A stretch of 9,065 nucleotides of DNA, taken from positions 1 through 9,065 of the forward strand of contig CALGNW010000134.1 of NCBI GenBank assembly GCA_937958345.1, in the 5' to 3' direction. Under the pieces are notes generated by a model. It made no database searches. It worked only from the letters and a program-made list of their open reading frames with translations, and was not told where the DNA came from. Shown here in pieces: positions 6,395-9,065 of the stretch. The DNA comes from an uncultured Neomegalonema sp. GTDB taxonomy: Bacteria; Pseudomonadota; Alphaproteobacteria; Rhodobacterales; Rhodobacteraceae. Within the stretch, counting starts at the first letter, position 1, and every line of letters starts with the position of its first letter. The position numbers were made by a program, and so were the translations under genes.

Positions 6395-6432
6395 TGCAGT
6401 GCAGCATATGAATATTGCAGTGCAAAATACAA
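6395..6432 (-). promoter_or_regulatory. Paired TGCAGTGCA boxes and promoter of the phasin-like gene (PhaR-like operator)
   Basis: Two identical 9-bp direct repeats TGCAGTGCA lie at 6395-6403 and 6416-6424, exactly 21 bp apart (two helical turns, same face). On the minus strand a candidate promoter is TTGTAT (6427-6432), an 18-bp spacer, then TATGCT (6403-6408). One box would sit in the spacer and the other just after the -10, the layout of a repressor operator. PhaR of Paracoccus and Rhodobacter is known to bind TGC-rich sites before phasin genes; the match to PhaR is inference. Confidence 0.55.
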
Positions 6433-6460
6433 GCCGTATTTTCGACAGGCCCTTCCCTCG

Positions 6461-6481
6461 GCGATTGCAATCGCCTATATT
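6461..6481. promoter_or_regulatory. 14-bp perfect palindrome beside a possible ssrA -10 element
   Basis: GCGATTGCAATCGC (6461-6474) is a perfect palindrome in the gap between the phasin-like gene and ssrA. It is followed at 6476-6481 by TATATT, a -10-like element on the plus strand, about 20 bases before the expected start of the tmRNA precursor. No good -35 was found at the right distance. It could be an operator for either divergent unit. Confidence 0.3.
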
Positions 6482-6568
6482 AGCGATGCTGTCGCAAGGC
6501 AGATATGGTGATAAACGCGCGTGTAATAGATGGCTCGGACCCGGGGGCGGTACCCGGCGACTCCACCA

Positions 6569-6593
6569 ACACTCCCTTCATTTGAGGGCGGAT
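6569..6593 (+). other. Intervening segment removed from the tmRNA precursor
   Basis: These 25 bases link the CCA end of the acceptor piece to the first base of the coding piece, and must be cut out to free both ends. CCCT (6574-6577) and AGGG (6585-6588) can pair to form a small hairpin between the two halves. Removal is inferred from known permuted tmRNA processing (RNase P-type cleavage at the 5' end of the coding piece). Confidence 0.7.
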
Positions 6594-6678
6594 GGGGTCG
6601 AAATAGGATCGACGGACATTGAAAGGCGTTAGCTTTTACTCGGCATGGTTCCGCCGTTATCGGGCCGTTCGCACAATT

Positions 6679-6717
6679 GCAAATGACAATAGTGCTCCGG
6701 TAGCAGTCGCTGCGTAA
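6679..6717 (+). other. tmRNA tag reading frame (ANDNSAPVAVAA, stop TAA)
   Basis: The resume codon is GCA (6679-6681), followed by eleven codons and TAA (6715-6717), giving ANDNSAPVAVAA. With the alanine carried by tmRNA the added tag is AANDNSAPVAVAA. The ANDN start and the VAA end match alphaproteobacterial tags. The C-terminal hydrophobic-Ala-Ala is the ClpX recognition element, and the N-terminal part is where SspB-type adaptors bind. The middle (SAPVA) is less acidic than the Caulobacter tag. Confidence 0.9.
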
Positions 6718-6772
6718 GCAGTGCCTAACACTGGAACTTAGCCGTTAGCCCTAGCCGGTTAACGCGGGGTTC

Positions 6773-6805
6773 GGAGGCACCTGGCAACAGAAGCCTCCAC
6801 TTTCT
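6773..6805 (+). terminator. Stem-loop at the end of ssrA, possible terminator
   Basis: GGAGGC (6773-6778) pairs with GCCTCC (6793-6798). Inside is a CTG/CAG stem (6781-6783 with 6788-6790) closed by a GCAA tetraloop of GNRA type. TTTCT follows at 6801-6805, a short U-tract. The hairpin may be the last helix of the coding piece, the transcription terminator, or both. Confidence 0.45.
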
Positions 6806-6862
6806 CGCAATCGGACGCGACAGACGCACGGTAATCGTGCAATGTGCAAAAATCGCTTTGTT

Positions 6863-6888
6863 GCCAACGTGATTTAGGTATTGTTGGC
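6863..6888. promoter_or_regulatory. Inverted repeat upstream of sspB
   Basis: GCCAAC (6863-6868) and GTTGGC (6883-6888) are perfect 6-bp arms with centres 20 bp apart, just before sspB. A separate GCACG-N5-CGTGC hairpin lies at 6826-6840. They might be an operator or sspB leader structure. No convincing -35/-10 pair was found, so sspB could also depend on readthrough from ssrA. Confidence 0.25.
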
Positions 6889-6910
6889 GCGTGTTTGCAG
6901 AGAGTTTGTT

Positions 6911-7408
6911 ATGCAGGTCGAGCCAATTGATTATCTTGAACTGACCAGAAAAGCCCTTCGTGGGGTTATGTCAGATTCTCTATCACACGCCGCAGAGAAC
7001 GGTTTGGTGGGGGAACAACACTTCTACATCACGTTCCGCACCAACCTGCGCGGTGTCGTGATGCCAGACTGGCTGCAAGAGCAGTACCCCGAGGAAATGA
7101 CCATCGTTGTCCAACATGAATACTGGGATTTGGCCGTGATGCCGGATCGTTTTTCAATTGGGCTGAGCTTTAACAATCGCTCGGTAACGCTGGTAGTTCC
7201 TTTTGCTTCGGTGAAAACCTTTGCCGACCCAAGCGTGAATTTTCAGCTTGATATTCCGCCGGGTGGTCTTGACCAAGAAACGGATGCGATTGGCGCGGCG
7301 CAGAGCGACGGCGATGAAGAGGCCGAAGCAGCGGACGAGACACCCGCATCAGAAAAGCCAGACGGTGAGGCAACCGTCGTTAGCCTCGACGCATTCCGCA
7401 AAAAGTAA
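6911..7408 (+). CDS. sspB: SspB adaptor for ClpXP (alphaproteobacterial type)
   Basis: SspB tethers ssrA-tagged proteins to the ClpX unfoldase and speeds their degradation in the cytoplasm. The start is ATG 6911, preceded by GCAGAGAG six bases upstream (a TTG at 6881 in the same frame has no ribosome site), giving 165 residues. An N-terminal dimerisation helix (PIDYLELTRKALRGVMSDSL) is followed by the compact substrate-binding fold: HFYITFRTNLRGVVMPDWL (37-55), MTIVVQHEYWDLAVMPDRFS (63-82) and LSFNNRSVTLVVPFASVKTF (85-104). Then comes a long acidic linker (about 119-153) and the C-terminal ClpX-docking peptide VVSLDAFRKK (156-165). This layout (folded head, flexible linker, short docking tail) is typical. 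It follows ssrA on the same strand by about 110 bp, so tag and adaptor are encoded side by side. Confidence 0.93.
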   Translation: MQVEPIDYLELTRKALRGVMSDSLSHAAENGLVGEQHFYITFRTNLRGVVMPDWLQEQYPEEMTIVVQHEYWDLAVMPDRFSIGLSFNNRSVTLVVPFASVKTFADPSVNFQLDIPPGGLDQETDAIGAAQSDGDEEAEAADETPASEKPDGEATVVSLDAFRKK

Positions 7409-7461
7409 ATCTCGGCATTGGGCCGCGTTAAGCCTTGATGCGCTTGCGGGACAAGCCGGGT

Positions 7462-7499
7462 ATTTCGAGTAGCGAAATTTTCTCAAAACGCTTTATAAC
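7462..7499 (+). promoter_or_regulatory. Small stem-loop with T-tract and -10-like TATAAC between sspB and fumC
   Basis: ATTTCG (7462-7467) and CGAAAT (7473-7478) form a six-pair stem with a five-base loop, followed by TTTCTC: a weak intrinsic-terminator shape for sspB. TATAAC at 7494-7499 resembles a -10 element 35 bases before the fumC ATG, but no -35 match is at the proper distance. The 125-bp gap thus could separate sspB and fumC transcription. Confidence 0.3.
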
Positions 7500-7533
7500 T
7501 CCGTCAAAGTAAGCCTCAGCAGAGAGACCTTTG

Positions 7534-8925
7534 ATGACCAAGACGCGCACCGAGACCGATTCCTTTGGCCCGCTAAAAGTTCCCGCCGATAAGTATTGGG
7601 GCGCGCAGACGCAGCGCTCGATTATGAACTTTCCCATCGGCTGGGAAAAACAGCCTGTTGCGATTGTTCGTGCACTTGGGGTCATTAAGCGCGCCGCCGC
7701 CGAGACGAATATGGAGCAGGGCAAGCTGAACAAAAAGCTCGGTAAAGCCATCGTCAAAGCTGCGGATGAGGTGATCAAGGGCAAGCTTGACGATAATTTT
7801 CCGCTGGTCGTTTGGCAGACTGGATCGGGCACTCAGTCGAATATGAATTCGAATGAAGTCATCGCGAACCGCGCGATTGAAATTTTGGGCGGGGTGATCG
7901 GTTCAAAAGACCCCGTGCATCCGAATGACCACGTCAATATGTCTCAATCGTCGAACGACACTTTCCCGACGGCGATGCATATTGGGACGGCGATGATGGC
8001 GCGTGATGTTACGCTGCCGGGGTTGGAGGCGCTGCATAAAGCGCTTGCGGCGAAGGAAAAGGCGTTCGCGAAGATCATCAAGATTGGCCGCACCCATACG
8101 CAGGATGCGACGCCGATGACGCTTGGGCAAGAGTTTGGCGGCTATGCTTTTCAGGTCAAACAAGGCATCGCGCGCATCAACGCGGCGCTGAAAAATATCT
8201 ATCCGCTGGCGCAGGGCGGTACGGCGGTGGGGACAGGGCTGAACACCAAAAAGGGGTTCGATAAAGCCTTTGCTGCCCATGCTGCGAAAATCACGGGACT
8301 GCCGTTCAAAACCGCCCCGAATAAATTTGAGGCGCTCGCGGCACATGACGCGATTGTCGAGATGTCTGGTGCGCTGAAAACCGTGGCGGCGAGCCTCTTT
8401 AAGATTGCCAATGATGTGCGCTTGCTGGGATCGGGGCCGCGCTGTGGTCTTGGGGAGTTGATCCTACCTGAGAACGAGCCGGGCAGTTCGATTATGCCGG
8501 GGAAAGTGAACCCGACGCAGTGCGAGGCGCTCACTCAGGTTTGCGCTCAGGTGATGGGCAACGATGCGGCGATTGGGTTTGCCGGGTCGCAAGGTCATTT
8601 CGAGTTGAACGTCTATAAGCCGATGATGGTCTATAACCTGCTGCAATCCATGCAATTGCTGGGGGATGCTGCGCAGGCCTTTACGGATAATTGCATCGCA
8701 GATTTGCAAGCCGATGAGGAGCGTATTTCGAAACTGATGTGGGAGAGCCTGATGCTGGTGACGGCATTGGCCCCTGAAATTGGTTACGACAATGCAACGA
8801 AGGTTGCGAAGACCGCGCATAAGAACAAAACCACGCTCAAAGAAGAGGCGATCAAGCTCGGCTTTGTCGACGAAGCGACCTTTGATCGGGTTGTGCAGCC
8901 CAAGGATATGTTGGGTCCGAAATGA
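7534..8925 (+). CDS. fumC: Class II fumarate hydratase (fumarase C)
   Basis: FumC is the iron-free, oxygen-stable fumarase that interconverts fumarate and L-malate in the TCA cycle; it is a cytoplasmic homotetramer. The ATG at 7534 (463 residues) is chosen over the TTG just before it, with AGAGAG seven bases upstream. It begins with the typical TETDSFGPLKVPADKYWGAQ. The substrate and active-site blocks are intact: GSGTQSNMNSNEVI (97-110), SQSSNDTFPTAMH (137-149), GRTHTQDATP (185-194) with general acid/base His188, and the family signature GSSIMPGKVNP (317-327) with catalytic Ser318. Positions of His188 and Ser318 equal those of E. coli FumC. Its stop overlaps a 22-codon ORF (ATGA), so fumC probably leads an operon continuing into the GNAT gene. 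Confidence 0.97.
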   Translation: MTKTRTETDSFGPLKVPADKYWGAQTQRSIMNFPIGWEKQPVAIVRALGVIKRAAAETNMEQGKLNKKLGKAIVKAADEVIKGKLDDNFPLVVWQTGSGTQSNMNSNEVIANRAIEILGGVIGSKDPVHPNDHVNMSQSSNDTFPTAMHIGTAMMARDVTLPGLEALHKALAAKEKAFAKIIKIGRTHTQDATPMTLGQEFGGYAFQVKQGIARINAALKNIYPLAQGGTAVGTGLNTKKGFDKAFAAHAAKITGLPFKTAPNKFEALAAHDAIVEMSGALKTVAASLFKIANDVRLLGSGPRCGLGELILPENEPGSSIMPGKVNPTQCEALTQVCAQVMGNDAAIGFAGSQGHFELNVYKPMMVYNLLQSMQLLGDAAQAFTDNCIADLQADEERISKLMWESLMLVTALAPEIGYDNATKVAKTAHKNKTTLKEEAIKLGFVDEATFDRVVQPKDMLGPK

Positions 8926-8990
8926 GCAACCTAACCACTGATCCAAAGACCGCTCGGAAAACCCCAAATGCGTCGGCGCGTAAGGTATGA
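8922..8990 (+). CDS. 22-codon ORF bridging fumC and the GNAT gene, possible coupling ORF
   Basis: ATG 8922 overlaps the fumC TGA by four bases (ATGA) and its own TGA (8988-8990) overlaps the next ATG in the same way. The product would be MSNLTTDPKTARKTPNASAR plus two residues: basic, polar, without recognisable domain. A ribosome finishing fumC could restart here and then restart again at the GNAT gene, whose own ribosome site is poorly spaced (AAGG only two bases before ATG). It may be only a translational bridge, a remnant of a larger gene, or chance. Confidence 0.35.
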   Translation: MSNLTTDPKTARKTPNASARKV

Positions 8991-9065
8991 TCCGCGAAGC
9001 AACCTCCGCTGATCTGCCCGGTGTGAAGCGTATTGCGGAACTCGCTTTCCAGCCCTTTGTCGCCA
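8987..9065 (+). CDS. GNAT-family N-acetyltransferase, N-terminal fragment (cut by window edge)
   Basis: The frame starts at ATG 8987 and runs off the right edge after 26 codons. The visible N-terminus, MIREATSADLPGVKRIAELA followed by FQPFVA, has the first beta strand (IREAT) and the helix after a DLP turn that open many GNAT enzymes, which transfer acetyl from acetyl-CoA to an amine. The acetyl-CoA motif lies beyond the window, so substrate and subfamily cannot be judged. It is likely cotranslated with fumC through the overlapping small ORF. Confidence 0.65.
   Translation, partial: MIREATSADLPGVKRIAELAFQPFVA

Larger units (their letters stand above)
6495..6800 (+). ncRNA. ssrA: Circularly permuted (two-piece) tmRNA
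   Basis: tmRNA rescues ribosomes stalled on broken messages and tags the chain for proteolysis. The 3' tRNA half comes first. It has a T-arm-like stem CCGGG/CCCGG (6541-6545 with 6553-6557) closing a seven-base loop, the acceptor strand CGACTCC (6558-6564) and an encoded ACCA (6565-6568). A 25-base segment (6569-6593) is excised. The 5' half follows: GGGGTCG (6594-6600), then AAATAGGATCGACGG. The two acceptor strands pair over seven positions with a G-U at the third pair (6596 with 6562), the alanine identity element. The coding piece holds the tag frame at 6679-6717. After it an H-type pseudoknot can form: 6725-6729 with 6744-6748, and 6730-6734 with 6755-6759. The outer ends (about 6495 and 6800) are estimates. 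The permuted order is typical of Alphaproteobacteria. Confidence 0.93.

Noticed and set aside
6376..6432. N-terminal extension of the phasin-like protein to the ATG at 6432
   Set aside because: The extension is encoded by the TGC boxes and likely promoter and has no ribosome site, whereas GTG 6375 has AAAGGAG at ideal spacing.
6535..6568. Apparent 3' end of a tRNA (T-arm-like stem and CCA)
   Set aside because: There is no D-arm or anticodon arm upstream at tRNA spacing, and the acceptor partner lies downstream at 6594-6600. It is the acceptor piece of the permuted tmRNA.
6399..6632. 77-codon plus-strand open frame from the phasin promoter into ssrA
   Set aside because: It starts inside the divergent promoter region and reads through the tmRNA acceptor and coding pieces, so it is not a credible gene.
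8464..8967. 167-codon minus-strand open frame opposite the 3' end of fumC
   Set aside because: It is a shadow of fumC, whose signature and length are complete. The product has Arg/His/Leu-rich low-information composition.
1..9065. CRISPR array, insertion sequence, integron, prophage or toxin-antitoxin module
   Set aside because: No regularly spaced direct repeats, transposase or integrase motifs, terminal inverted repeats, phage genes or small toxin-like gene pairs were seen. All clear genes are ordinary chromosomal functions.

Overview
The window looks like chromosomal DNA of a free-living alphaproteobacterium of moderate GC content. The firmest evidence is a circularly permuted ssrA gene (two-piece tmRNA), the arrangement typical of Alphaproteobacteria. 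Next to it lies an SspB adaptor of the alphaproteobacterial type. A small phasin-like protein resembling a family common in Rhodobacterales (often mislabelled 'antifreeze protein') hints at Rhodobacterales or a close relative; that narrower placement is inference. There is no sign of phage, IS elements, plasmid functions or CRISPR.

Layout. Positions 1-264 (minus) are the start of an unrecognised protein that runs off the left edge. carA (minus, 354-1562) is divergent from a GatB/YqeY-domain gene (plus, 1650-2111). This converges on a secreted protein of unknown function (minus, 2144-2770). A 259-bp gap containing five short inverted repeats precedes a two-gene ABC-2 exporter of the YadG/YadH type (plus, 3030-4714). 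The exporter converges on pcaG and pcaH (minus, 4732-6017), the two subunits of protocatechuate 3,4-dioxygenase. Upstream of pcaH on the same strand is the phasin-like gene (6073-6375), preceded by two TGCAGTGCA boxes 21 bp apart. Divergent from it, on the plus strand, are the permuted tmRNA (about 6495-6800), sspB (6911-7408), fumC (7534-8925), a 22-codon ORF overlapping both neighbours, and the start of a GNAT acetyltransferase cut by the right edge.

How the genes fit together. ssrA and sspB belong to one pathway: tmRNA adds the tag (A)ANDNSAPVAVAA to stalled chains, and SspB delivers such tagged chains to ClpXP. pcaHG opens the ring of protocatechuate, feeding the beta-ketoadipate route to acetyl-CoA and succinyl-CoA. 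A phasin-like, probably PhaR-controlled gene directly upstream in the same orientation suggests a link between aromatic carbon use and polyhydroxyalkanoate storage (inference). fumC is a TCA-cycle enzyme, carA supplies carbamoyl phosphate, and the exporter substrate is unknown.

The least expected signals are non-coding. They are a 13-bp RNA hairpin that buries the pcaH ribosome binding site and ends one base before its ATG, the paired TGC-rich boxes before the phasin-like gene, and inverted repeats that span the stop codons of carA, yqeY and pcaG. I see no wholly new multigene system; the most promising item is the pcaH leader hairpin.
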